A stretch of DNA of 14,507 bases, taken from contig CAZIWJ010000070.1 of NCBI GenBank assembly GCA_964542855.1, forward strand, positions 1 through 14,507. Reading direction: 5' to 3'. The position numbers and the translations under genes are program-made. Of the stretch, positions 1-7,346 are shown in pieces (position 1 is the first letter of the stretch; the number at the start of each line of letters is the position of its first letter). The DNA comes from CAZIWJ01 sp964542855. GTDB lineage: Bacteria > Bacteroidota > Bacteroidia > Cytophagales > Cyclobacteriaceae. The notes beneath the pieces are model-generated. The model was not told the origin of the DNA. It did not search any database and saw only the letters and a list, made by a program, of their open reading frames with translations.

Positions 1-1
1 A

Positions 2-2107
2 CAAACGTTGTTGCGCCTACAAAAGACGGCTGGAGGCGGTGGACAAGGCGACGGATCGGTAGTAGTTCGCATGGGCAAAACCATGCTACTAGCTACTGTT
101 GTTGCAAACCAAGAAGCCAAAGAAGGCGTTAACTTTCTCCCCCTTTCCGTGGATTACCAGGAAAGATTTGCGGCGGCCGGTAAGATACCGGGCGGTTTTG
201 TTAAACGGGAAGGTAAACTTTCTGATCACGAAGTACTGGTTTGCCGATTGGTTGACCGTGTGATCCGCCCCATGTTCCCTGACGATTACCACGCCGACAC
301 CCAGGTAAATATTAACCTGATTTCAGCCGATCAGGACGTAATGCCCGATGCTCTGGCGGCACTGGCAGCTTCTGCGGCTATTGCAGTATCGGATATTCCG
401 TTTGCCGAGCCGATATCTGAAGTACGTGTGGTGAAAACCAGTGAAGGAGCATACATTGTAAATCCCAATGCTGATCAAACCAAAGGGGCCGAAATCGACC
501 TGATCGTGGGTGCTTCCCACGACAACATCCTGATGGTGGAAGGTGCCATGCAGGAAGTGTCAGAAGAAGATATGCTGGAAGCCATTGCCAAGGCCCACGA
601 AGTAATTAAACTTCAGTGCAAGGCACAAATGGAAATGGCTAACGAACTGGGTATTGAAAAGCGTACTTACGATCATGAGGTAAACGACGAAGAACTGCGC
701 AAGCAAATTTTCGATACCATGTACGACAAAATGTACGCAGTGGCCCAGCAACAGCTAGCTGATAAAGCCAAGCGCAAGGAGTCGTTCAAAGCCATTGTAG
801 AAGAATACATCGAAGCGCTGCCGGAAGACCACGAAATCGACGAGGGGCTCATTAAGAAATACGCCGGAGAAGCACAAAAGAAAGCTTCCCGAAATTTGGT
901 TTTACAGGAGAAAAAACGACTGGACGGTCGGGAAACCACCGAAATCCGCCCTATCCAAACCGAAGTGAATTACCTGCCAATGGCCCACGGTTCTGCCATC
1001 TTTACTCGTGGCGAAACGCAATCGCTCACTACCGTAACGCTGGGAACCAAGCTCGACGAGCAAATGGTAGATGGGGCCGTGATATCCGGCAGTTCGAAAT
1101 TTATACTGCACTATAATTTTCCCGGTTTTTCCACTGGGGAGGTAAAGCCAAATCGCGGGCCTGCCCGAAGAGAGGTAGGACACGGTAATCTGGCCATGCG
1201 TGGATTACGATACGTGGTCCCTTCCGACGAGGACAATCCTTACACCATCCGGGTTGTTTCCGATATCCTGGAATCGAACGGTTCCTCTTCAATGGCAACC
1301 GTTTGCGCCGGATCGATGGCGTTAATGGATGCTGGTGTACCGATTAAGGCTCCTGTTGCCGGTATTGCCATGGGCATGATTTCCGATCCGGAAACTGGTG
1401 AACATGCCATTCTTTCCGATATTCTGGGTGATGAAGACCACCTGGGTGATATGGACTTTAAAGTAACTGGTACTGCCGACGGCATTACCGCCTGCCAGAT
1501 GGATATTAAACTGGAAGGGTTATCATTCGATATTCTCCGCAAGGCACTGGCCCAGGCAAACGAGGGCAGGAAACATATTTTAGGCGAAATGGCCAAAACC
1601 ATTTCCAAGCCTAACGATGAAATGAAAGAGCATGCTCCACGGTCTTCTGTACTGAAAATAGAGAAGGAGATGATTGGTGCAATTATTGGCCCGGGGGGTA
1701 AAATTGTACAGGAAATACAGAAAGAAACCGAAACCACTATCGTCATTGAAGAAGTTGAGAAACACGGTTTGGTTAGCATTTTCGCTACCAGTAAGGAGTC
1801 GATGGATGCTGCCCTCGGAAGAGTGAAAGCCATCGTTGCAGTTCCTGAAGTGGGTGAAACCTACGAAGGTGTGGTAAAATCAATCATGCCTTTTGGTGCA
1901 TTCATCGAATTTATGCCGGGTAAAGAAGGTCTGCTCCATATTTCCGAAGTAAAATGGGAACGAGTTGAAAACCTGGATGAAATTATGGAAGTTGGTGAAG
2001 AAATTAAGATCAAACTGATTGATATCGATAAAAAATCAGGCAAGTTCAGGCTTTCACGTAAAGTGTTATTGCCCCGCCCGGAGAAGAAACCTTCCCGTTC
2101 GGAGTAA
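2..2107 (+). CDS. pnp: Polyribonucleotide nucleotidyltransferase (PNPase), 5' end missing
   Basis: Phosphorolytic 3'-5' exoribonuclease of mRNA turnover, normally a cytoplasmic trimer. The reading frame is open from base 2, so the true start lies upstream of the window; by alignment to E. coli numbering only about a dozen N-terminal residues are missing. Residue numbers here count from the TTG at base 8. The order is RNase PH domain 1 (about 1-140), helical linker domain (about 220-300), RNase PH domain 2 (about 310-530, with HYNFPGFSTGE from 368), KH domain (GPGG at 561) and S1 domain (from about 616). The motif ILGDEDHLGDMDF at 472-484 keeps both catalytic aspartates (D475 and D481, equivalent to E. 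coli D486 and D492). The C terminus is complete. The first visible residues are glycine-rich (GGGGQG) where homologues I remember have roughly GKLAKQ. rpoD follows 42 bp downstream on the same strand with no terminator between. Confidence 0.97.
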   Translation, partial: QTLLRLQKTAGGGGQGDGSVVVRMGKTMLLATVVANQEAKEGVNFLPLSVDYQERFAAAGKIPGGFVKREGKLSDHEVLVCRLVDRVIRPMFPDDYHADTQVNINLISADQDVMPDALAALAASAAIAVSDIPFAEPISEVRVVKTSEGAYIVNPNADQTKGAEIDLIVGASHDNILMVEGAMQEVSEEDMLEAIAKAHEVIKLQCKAQMEMANELGIEKRTYDHEVNDEELRKQIFDTMYDKMYAVAQQQLADKAKRKESFKAIVEEYIEALPEDHEIDEGLIKKYAGEAQKKASRNLVLQEKKRLDGRETTEIRPIQTEVNYLPMAHGSAIFTRGETQSLTTVTLGTKLDEQMVDGAVISGSSKFILHYNFPGFSTGEVKPNRGPARREVGHGNLAMRGLRYVVPSDEDNPYTIRVVSDILESNGSSSMATVCAGSMALMDAGVPIKAPVAGIAMGMISDPETGEHAILSDILGDEDHLGDMDFKVTGTADGITACQMDIKLEGLSFDILRKALAQANEGRKHILGEMAKTISKPNDEMKEHAPRSSVLKIEKEMIGAIIGPGGKIVQEIQKETETTIVIEEVEKHGLVSIFATSKESMDAALGRVKAIVAVPEVGETYEGVVKSIMPFGAFIEFMPGKEGLLHISEVKWERVENLDEIMEVGEEIKIKLIDIDKKSGKFRLSRKVLLPRPEKKPSRSE

Positions 2108-2149
2108 TAATTAGTTCATACATTTTTTTACAAACCAACTCCATCTTTT

Positions 2150-3013
2150 ATGAGACAACTCAAGATTACCAAGCAAATCACTAACCGTGAGAGCCAGTCG
2201 CTCGATAAATACCTCCAGGAAATCGGGAAGGTAGACTTGCTTACTGCCGATGAGGAAGTAGATCTTGCCAAAAGAATTCGCGAAGGCGACCCGCTTGCAC
2301 TGGAAAAGCTTACGAAAGCCAATCTGAGGTTTGTGGTATCGGTTGCCAAACAATACCAAAATCAGGGCCTTACGCTAGGTGACTTAATTAATGAGGGTAA
2401 TCTTGGGTTAATTAAAGCAGCACAACGTTTCGACGAAACACGCGGATTCAAATTTATTTCTTACGCAGTTTGGTGGATCCGTCAGTCTATTCTCCAGGCC
2501 CTGGCAGAGCAGTCGCGAATTGTTCGGCTACCGTTGAACCGGGTAGGTTCCCTGAATAAAATATCGAGAACTTTTGCCGATCTGGAGCAGAAGTTCGAGC
2601 GCGAGCCTTCTCCCGATGAACTGGCTGAAGTGCTTGAAGTAACTTCTAACGAGGTGGTTGATACCCTGAAGGTATCGGGCCGCCACGTATCGGTTGATGC
2701 TCCTTTTGTTCAGGGAGAAGAAAACAGCCTGCTGGATGTACTGGAAAACGACGGAGACATTACGCCCGATTCAACACTGATCGATGATTCGCTTCGCAAA
2801 GAGGTGATGCGAGCGTTATCAACACTTACCCCCCGGGAAGCCGACGTGGTTGCACTTTATTTCGGGCTGAACGGTGAAAATGCCCTAACGCTTGAAGAAA
2901 TCGGTGAGAAATTTGGTTTAACCCGGGAGCGGGTTCGCCAAATTAAGGAAAAGGCCATCAGAAGACTCCGCCATACCTCACGAAGCAAATCACTGAAACC
3001 ATATCTGGGTTAA
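2150..3013 (+). CDS. rpoD: Primary (housekeeping) RNA polymerase sigma factor, Bacteroidetes type
   Basis: Sigma-70 family subunit that directs RNA polymerase to housekeeping promoters. At 287 residues it lacks the acidic region 1.1 and the non-conserved insert of E. coli RpoD, which is the usual form of the primary sigma factor in Bacteroidota. Region 1.2 lies at about 16-47. Regions 2.1-2.4 lie at about 50-125, including SYAVWWIRQSI at 104-114 for -10 recognition and melting. Region 3 covers about 130-205. The region 4.2 helix-turn-helix (LTLEEIGEKFGLTRERVRQI, 247-266) reads the -35/-33 element. The start is the ATG at 2150; its leader is T/A-rich with no Shine-Dalgarno site, as is normal in this phylum. 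It may be co-transcribed with pnp, since the 42-bp gap shows no terminator. Confidence 0.96.
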   Translation: MRQLKITKQITNRESQSLDKYLQEIGKVDLLTADEEVDLAKRIREGDPLALEKLTKANLRFVVSVAKQYQNQGLTLGDLINEGNLGLIKAAQRFDETRGFKFISYAVWWIRQSILQALAEQSRIVRLPLNRVGSLNKISRTFADLEQKFEREPSPDELAEVLEVTSNEVVDTLKVSGRHVSVDAPFVQGEENSLLDVLENDGDITPDSTLIDDSLRKEVMRALSTLTPREADVVALYFGLNGENALTLEEIGEKFGLTRERVRQIKEKAIRRLRHTSRSKSLKPYLG

Positions 3014-3180
3014 CCAGACTTTAACTGCCGGAAGCTAATCTTTTTGTAAGCATACCGACAAATCAGCCCTATTTGCTGCTTCTAAAATGGGTTCTTTCAA
3101 ATGAACAAAACTTCAAGTATCACTTTTCGTTGGTTAAGAATGTAGTCAAGAGAGCTAAGAAAAAATTAAATATACATATC

Positions 3181-4158
3181 ATGACAACTGAAAAAATAGA
3201 CTTGTTAATTGTTGGATCAGGACCTGCAGGTTACACCGCTGCTATTTACGCCGCTCGTGCAGGTTTAAACCCGGTATTGTACCAGGGTGAACAGCCGGGT
3301 GGTCAGCTTACTATTACCAGTGATGTAGAAAACTACCCGGGCTATCCCGATGGAGTAATGGGACCACAAATGATGGTAGACTTCCAGAAGCAGGCTGAAA
3401 GGTTCGGGACGGATGTTCGCATCGGCATGGCAACATCGGTTGACCTCTCCGTATATCCTCGTAAAGTAGTAATTGACGACAAGCACGAAATAGAAGCCAA
3501 GTCGGTTATTATATCAACAGGTGCTTCTGCCAAATGGCTCGGACTGGAGTCTGAAGAAAAGTTCAACGGTCGTGGGGTATCTGCCTGTGCCGTATGCGAC
3601 GGGTTTTTCTTCCGAAAGCAGGATGTGGTTGTAGTAGGCGGTGGCGATACTGCTGCTGAAGAAGCCAGTTACTTATCGAAAATCGCCAACAAGGTGTACA
3701 TGTTGGTTCGCCGCGACGAGATGCGGGCTTCTAAAATCATGCAAAGCCGGGTGAAAAGAGCCGACAACATAGAAATCCTCTGGAATACCGAAACGGTTGA
3801 AATTATGGGTAATGAAGAAGTTGAGTCGGTAAGGGTGATTAACAACCAAACTAACGAAACCCGCGAATTACAAGTACAGGGGTTCTTTGTTGCTATTGGT
3901 CACAAACCCAATACAGATATCTTCCGGGGTCAGCTCGATATGCACGAGACGGGTTACATTAAAACCGTTCCCGGTTCTACCCGAACCAATGTAGAAGGCG
4001 TATTTGCCTCGGGCGATGCCCAGGACAGCATTTACCGGCAGGCAGTAACTGCAGCCGGTACCGGTTGTATGGCTGCGCTAGATGCTGAAAAGTTCCTCGC
4101 TGCCAAAGAGATTGAAGAGGTTGAAGAGGAAGAAAAGGAAACTGCATCGGTGAGTTAA
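3181..4158 (+). CDS. trxB: Thioredoxin-disulfide reductase, low-Mr type, with acidic C-terminal tail
   Basis: FAD- and NADPH-dependent reductase that keeps cytoplasmic thioredoxin reduced. The FAD dinucleotide-binding motif GSGPAG is at residues 12-17, the redox-active pair is CAVC at 136-139, the NADPH-binding motif GGGDTA is at 153-158, the VRRDEMR segment for the NADPH 2'-phosphate is at 176-182, and the FAD-contacting SGDAQD is near 277-282. I start at the ATG at 3181, giving 325 aa. The frame extends upstream to a TTG at 3073, but that adds a lysine-rich stretch unlike TrxB N termini, and MTTEKIDLLIVGSGPAG is the expected beginning. The last 15 residues form a Glu-rich tail (IEEVEEEEKE) beyond the normal end of the fold. 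A strong terminator follows. Confidence 0.95.
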   Translation: MTTEKIDLLIVGSGPAGYTAAIYAARAGLNPVLYQGEQPGGQLTITSDVENYPGYPDGVMGPQMMVDFQKQAERFGTDVRIGMATSVDLSVYPRKVVIDDKHEIEAKSVIISTGASAKWLGLESEEKFNGRGVSACAVCDGFFFRKQDVVVVGGGDTAAEEASYLSKIANKVYMLVRRDEMRASKIMQSRVKRADNIEILWNTETVEIMGNEEVESVRVINNQTNETRELQVQGFFVAIGHKPNTDIFRGQLDMHETGYIKTVPGSTRTNVEGVFASGDAQDSIYRQAVTAAGTGCMAALDAEKFLAAKEIEEVEEEEKETASVS

Positions 4159-4182
4159 TTATTAAGCGAACTATTCAATATA

Positions 4183-4221
4183 AACAACAAAGCCCTGTAC
4201 CCCAGGGCTTTATTGTTTCTT
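4183..4221 (+). terminator. Intrinsic terminator of trxB
   Basis: The perfect 9-bp arms AAAGCCCTG (4189-4197) and CAGGGCTTT (4203-4211) enclose the 5-nt loop TACCC. After one mismatch the stem extends by AACAA/TTGTT (4183-4187 with 4213-4217). A T-rich run follows, 25 bp after the trxB stop. The near-symmetrical A and T flanks could also let it work on the minus strand. Confidence 0.85.
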
Positions 4222-4299
4222 AAAGAATTTTCCTATTAGGGCGTTCACTCACAGGAAACACATTATAATCATAACTATAGCGTACTTATCGCAATTTCA

Positions 4300-4311
4300 A
4301 CAGTTAACTGT
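4300..4311. repeat. 12-bp perfect palindrome
   Basis: ACAGTTAACTGT is perfectly self-complementary. It lies in the gene-free interval after trxB and could be a dimeric protein-binding site or simply chance. No promoter or gene adjoins it. Confidence 0.4.
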
Positions 4312-4557
4312 CAGTAGCATAAACCAGCAGGCAAGCCGTTTCTGTTTGCTGTGAATTCATACTAACCCGAAACAGGCTGAGCGAACTCGTATAAATTCTA
4401 CGTCAAACTAATTTATATGCACCTGTACGGATGATTGTAGTAATCCTGACATGCAATAATTGACCGGGCAAAGCATTTGAACTGGAGAATTCCTGTAAGT
4501 GATTAAGGCATCCTCAGGTTAGCCAAAAGCTTAAATAAGAAGAATAAGAACCTGTTT

Positions 4558-4607
4558 TTGCCTAACATTAATTGGCTTCATGCAAGGTTATTTGCTATGT
4601 TAGGCAA
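4558..4607. repeat. 11-bp inverted repeat with attC-like cores
   Basis: TTGCCTAACAT (4558-4568) and ATGTTAGGCAA (4597-4607) are perfect reverse complements separated by 28 nt. Inside the arms, GCCTAAC (4560-4566) fits the integron attC inverse core RYYYAAC, and GTTAGGC (4599-4605) fits the core GTTRRRY. The spacer contains only a weak inner stem (CTT/AAG), and the element is shorter than typical attC sites, so an attC identity is uncertain. No T-run follows, so it is not an obvious terminator. Confidence 0.5.
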
Positions 4608-4868
4608 TTACATTTGCGTGTAATACAATATACTTATCAATACCAAACCCATCGGCTCACAAGACCAACATCGGCTTTGGGTCGTTCACACATTACATCA
4701 GTAACGGAGGGCTATGTACGATACCAAAACAAACCGCTGTGATTGAACACGCCAGTTTTTAATGGTATAGTTGACTTGGCCCGATCCTGTGACGGATAAA
4801 ATATAGTACGGCGATCAGAGGGGAATTTACAGCCCAAAGGATGAAATTTTAACAAACCCTAAGTTAAA

Positions 4869-5339
4869 TTACCTGGTAAAATCGTACCCTGTTTTTTCTT
4901 CCCACACCATGGTGTAGTGCTGGATACCGCATTCTACGAACTGTTCGCCTTCCTGTTTAAAACCGAATCGGTTGTATAGCGGCATAGCCCGGAGTTGGGC
5001 ATGCATGTATACTTTAGGTACCGACTGGTTTTGGGTTTGAGTCCGTATGTCGTCCATTACGGCCTGAACCAAAGCAGCCCCTATCCCTTTGCCCCGGTAT
5101 TCTTTTAATACAGCGAACCGCTCCAGTTTAATGCCTGAGTCGGTAAAACGCCAACGGGCCGTGCCCACGGCTTTTCCGTTATCGGTTGAAACCAGAAAGT
5201 GGCGACTGTTTTCCTCGAATTCATCGAACTCATCATCAGGTGCTACTTCTTGTTCCACCACAAACACTTCCCTACGTACGGCGTAAGCCATTTCTTTCAA
5301 AGCGACGTCTTTAATATGCCTTACATTTAAGTTTTCCAT
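4869..5339 (-). CDS. GNAT-family N-acetyltransferase (YjcF/ElaA-like)
   Basis: Predicted acetyl-CoA-dependent N-acyltransferase of 156 aa, cytoplasmic, substrate unknown. The segment VFVVEQEVAPDDEFDEFE (25-42), followed by a strand that begins HFLV, is typical of YjcF/ElaA-like members. Motif A for acetyl-CoA binding reads RFAVLKEYRGKGIG, with RGKGIG at 82-87. The later LYNRFGFKQEGEQF segment is the usual GNAT C-terminal signature. The start ATG overlaps the phoH stop by one base (TAATG on the minus strand), which implies an operon and translational coupling. The family assignment is firm; the substrate cannot be told from sequence. Confidence 0.9.
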   Translation of the reverse strand: MENLNVRHIKDVALKEMAYAVRREVFVVEQEVAPDDEFDEFEENSRHFLVSTDNGKAVGTARWRFTDSGIKLERFAVLKEYRGKGIGAALVQAVMDDIRTQTQNQSVPKVYMHAQLRAMPLYNRFGFKQEGEQFVECGIQHYTMVWEEKTGYDFTR

Positions 5340-6301
5340 TACTCTTGGTTCTTATCGTTTCCGTCGTGTTTCTCGTAGGCATCAATGATTCGTTTCACCA
5401 GCTTATGGCGCACCACATCAGCCCCGTCTAGTTCCACGAAACCGATTCCTTTCACTCCGTGAAGCACCCGGATGGCTTCAATTAAACCAGACTTCTGTTT
5501 CTTTGGCAAATCTATCTGAGATCGGTCGCCCGTAATAATCACTTTCGACTTGGGCCCCATGCGTGTAAGGAACATCTTAATTTGCATATCGGTGGTATTC
5601 TGAGCCTCATCGAGCAGGATGAAGGCATTATGCAGGGTACGACCACGCATATATGCCAGCGGAGCAATTTCAATAATCCTGCTTTCTTCGTAGTACCGCA
5701 ATTTTTCGGCCGGAACCATGTCATTAAGTGCATCGTAAATCGGGCGGAGGTAAGGTTCTATCTTCTCTTTCAGGTCGCCGGGCAGGAATCCCAGGTTTTC
5801 TCCTGCTTCCACAGCCGGGCGGGTGATGATAATTTTTTTTACCTCTTTATTCTTCAGGGCCCTTACAGCCAGAGCCACCGAAATATACGTTTTTCCGGTA
5901 CCTGCCGGGCCAATGGCAAAAACCAGATCATTTTCCATGGCCACCGATACCAGGCTTTGCTGGTTAATTGTTTTGGGCTTAACCACCACGCCACCGGTAC
6001 CATAAAGTACTACCTGATCTTTTTCTTCCTTACCAAGCAGCTTATCTTCTTCTTCGTTCAGGTAATGCTTTACATTATCTTCTGTAATTTTACCGTAGCG
6101 ATGATAGTGTTGGATGAGAGAGTTTAATATGTCGTTGATTTTTAGTATTTCCGGTGTAGCCCCCTTTATTCGAATTTCGTTACCCCTGGAAACAATCTTG
6201 CTTTCAGGAAAAGCGTGGGCAACCTGCTTAATGTTTTTGTTTTCTACTCCGAGAAATTCGGGTAATGAAACATCTTCAAGTGTAATTACTTTTTCTACCA
6301 A
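5339..6301 (-). CDS. phoH: PhoH-like ATPase (YbeZ family), TTG start
   Basis: Cytoplasmic P-loop ATPase of 320 aa. Relatives (E. coli YbeZ) are linked to RNA metabolism and to the endonuclease YbeY. A small N-terminal domain precedes the ATPase. Walker A is GPAGTGKT at 131-138, Walker B is ILLDEAQN at 228-235, and the sensor-like segment ITGDRSQIDLP is at 256-266. The start is TTG at 6301-6299: the in-frame TAA at 6307-6305 lies just two codons upstream, no ATG opens the N terminus, and AAGGAG (6313-6308) sits 6 nt before the TTG. The stop codon shares a base with the ATG of the downstream acetyltransferase. ybeY, a frequent partner, is not in the window. Confidence 0.95.
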   Translation of the reverse strand: MVEKVITLEDVSLPEFLGVENKNIKQVAHAFPESKIVSRGNEIRIKGATPEILKINDILNSLIQHYHRYGKITEDNVKHYLNEEEDKLLGKEEKDQVVLYGTGGVVVKPKTINQQSLVSVAMENDLVFAIGPAGTGKTYISVALAVRALKNKEVKKIIITRPAVEAGENLGFLPGDLKEKIEPYLRPIYDALNDMVPAEKLRYYEESRIIEIAPLAYMRGRTLHNAFILLDEAQNTTDMQIKMFLTRMGPKSKVIITGDRSQIDLPKKQKSGLIEAIRVLHGVKGIGFVELDGADVVRHKLVKRIIDAYEKHDGNDKNQE

Positions 6302-6307
6302 ATGTTA

Positions 6308-6313
6308 CTCCTT
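6308..6313 (-). promoter_or_regulatory. Strong Shine-Dalgarno site deciding the phoH TTG start
   Basis: Read on the minus strand, AAGGAG is followed by TAACAT and then TTG. The 6-nt spacing is ideal. Most other genes here have A/T-rich leaders with no such site, so it probably compensates for the weak start codon. Confidence 0.75.
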
Positions 6314-6362
6314 AATATTGTTGTTTAAAGTAGTTCAGTTTAAGCATTAACCTTAGTCATAA

Positions 6363-6370
6363 CAAAATTA
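6363..6370 (-). promoter_or_regulatory. Possible -7 element for the phoH operon
   Basis: On the minus strand TAATTTTG matches the Bacteroidetes -7 consensus TAnnTTTG exactly, about 60 bp upstream of the phoH start in the divergent 88-bp gap. I see no convincing -33 TTTG at the right distance (about 19-21 bp further upstream), so this is tentative. Confidence 0.35.
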
Positions 6371-6389
6371 CAAAAAAATTAGCTGCCTT

Positions 6390-7157
6390 ATGCGCCTGAT
6401 TACACTTCTATCTGATTATGGTGAAAACGACCATTACGTGGCAGCTTTAAAAGGCAGCATCTACAGCCTCGATCAGGATATTCGTATCGTTGATATTACG
6501 CACCAGGTTCGTAAATTTAACCTTGCACACGCATCATTTGTTTTGGGTACCGTTTTCCGCGATTTTCCGGTAGGAACTGTTCACGTTGCTTGTGTTAACG
6601 AAACGCAGGGCCGTATGCTGGCAGCCAGTATAGAAGGGCACCTGTTTGTTTGCCCTGACAACGGGCTACTGCATTTGCTTAGCCGGGAATCGCCCGACTG
6701 GGTAGTTTCCTTCCCCGTGGGAAATGAAAGTTTTCCTGCCCGAACGTACTACACCGACGTAGCGGTAAAGCTGGCCAACGGGGCCGACTGGAGAGAAATT
6801 GGTTCGCTGATTGACGATGTCGACAAGCAGCTTACCCGGATGGTTCCCAGGCACGTAAGAGCAACCCGGCGGCTTATATCGGGTAGCGTAATGCACGTGG
6901 ATGATTACGGTAATTTAATTACCAACATCCGTGAACAAACGTTTCGGGAATTTCACCAGAATCGGTCGTTTAGCATTAAAATCGGCACCGAGCAGTTTCA
7001 TGAAATTCACCAGCAGTACGAGGAATGCAGTCCGGGCGATTGCTTTATTTTATTCAACTCTTCTGGATTACTGGAGGTAGGCATTAATAAAGGAAATGCC
7101 AGGGATTTACTGGGGCTAAATTACGACAGCCGGATTATTGTTCACTTTAATGAATAA
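6390..7157 (+). CDS. SAM hydroxide adenosyltransferase (DUF62 / SAM hydrolase family)
   Basis: Member of the fluorinase-related family that attacks S-adenosyl-L-methionine with water/hydroxide to give adenosine and methionine; 255 aa, cytoplasmic. The N-terminal domain opens with ITLLSDYGENDHYVAALKG, the usual SAM-site strand with aspartate D9, followed by IVDITH (33-38), GTVHVACVN (62-70) and PDNGLL (89-94). The C-terminal beta domain contains VMHVDDYGNLITNI (167-180) and NSSGLLEVGINKGNA (223-237), both characteristic. The segment after GTVHV reads VNETQG rather than the VDPGVG of many proteobacterial members, which I believe is common in Bacteroidota. It is transcribed divergently from phoH; the ATG at 6390 lacks a Shine-Dalgarno site. 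The physiological role of the family is not well settled. Confidence 0.9.
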   Translation: MRLITLLSDYGENDHYVAALKGSIYSLDQDIRIVDITHQVRKFNLAHASFVLGTVFRDFPVGTVHVACVNETQGRMLAASIEGHLFVCPDNGLLHLLSRESPDWVVSFPVGNESFPARTYYTDVAVKLANGADWREIGSLIDDVDKQLTRMVPRHVRATRRLISGSVMHVDDYGNLITNIREQTFREFHQNRSFSIKIGTEQFHEIHQQYEECSPGDCFILFNSSGLLEVGINKGNARDLLGLNYDSRIIVHFNE

Positions 7158-7167
7158 GCACGGAGGT

Positions 7168-7199
7168 ATTGGTAAACAGGGAACGAATTACTACATTTG
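7168..7199 (+). promoter_or_regulatory. Bacteroidetes-type promoter of the tRNA-Leu gene
   Basis: ATTGG at 7168-7172 serves as the -33 element, and TACATTTG at 7192-7199 matches the -7 consensus TAnnTTTG exactly. The spacing from TTGG is 19 nt. Transcription would begin about 5-10 nt downstream, shortly before the tRNA 5' end at 7217. It fits the sigma factor encoded at 2150-3013. Confidence 0.7.
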
Positions 7200-7216
7200 T
7201 TTCCCTTTCAATAAAA

Positions 7217-7300
7217 GCCCGGGTGGCGGAATTGGTAGACGCGCTTGACTCAAAATCAAGTGATGGCAACATCGTGCCGGTTCGAGCCCGGCCCCGGGTA
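7217..7300 (+). tRNA. tRNA-Leu (anticodon CAA)
   Basis: Class II tRNA of 84 nt. The acceptor stem GCCCGGG pairs with CCCGGGT (7293-7299; G1-U72 wobble), with discriminator A at 7300. The anticodon stem CTTGA/TCAAG encloses CTCAAAA, giving anticodon CAA at 7251-7253, which reads UUG. A long variable arm (TGATGGCAACATCG region) and the T arm GCCGG-TTCGAGC-CCGGC follow. The 3' CCA is not encoded; CTTTTT comes directly after and may help end transcription. Confidence 0.97.
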
Positions 7301-7346
7301 CTTTTTCAAGCCTATCGGAGCCAAGCTACGATTACCACAATCTGTT

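Larger units (their letters stand above)
4222..4868. other. Long gene-free interval with palindromes
   Basis: This interval of about 650 bp lies between the trxB terminator and the 3' end of the GNAT gene. All frames on both strands carry frequent stops, and the longest open stretches (about 30-50 codons) lack plausible starts. Visible structure: a 12-bp palindrome at 4300-4311; a possible RNA stem at 4325-4351 (CAGCAGGCA pairing with TGTTTGCTG, two G-U pairs); an 11-bp inverted repeat at 4558-4607; the 8-bp direct repeat CATCGGCT at 4650-4657 and 4669-4676; and a weak A/T-rich stem near 4844-4868 that might end the minus-strand operon. I recognise no gene remnant. In a window this gene-dense it stands out and may be decayed mobile DNA or an unannotated RNA. 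Confidence 0.6.

Noticed and set aside
1240..1833. 197-aa minus-strand ORF opposite pnp
   Set aside because: Antisense shadow of strongly conserved PNPase coding sequence; no recognisable domain.
2119..2126. Possible rpoD -7 box TACATTTT
   Set aside because: One mismatch to the consensus and no -33 element at the right distance.
3043..3075. Possible trxB promoter (TTTG, 21 nt, CCTATTTG)
   Set aside because: The -7 box lacks the TA of TAnnTTTG, so the match is too weak to annotate.
3073..3180. N-terminal extension of TrxB from TTG at 3073
   Set aside because: It adds 36 residues with no homology to TrxB; the ATG at 3181 gives the canonical N terminus.
4222..4868. Transposase or other pseudogene in the gap
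   Set aside because: Short open stretches in several frames give no recognisable transposase motif; not claimed as a pseudogene.
5582..6127. 181-aa plus-strand ORF opposite phoH
   Set aside because: It covers the Walker motifs of phoH in antisense; no independent support.
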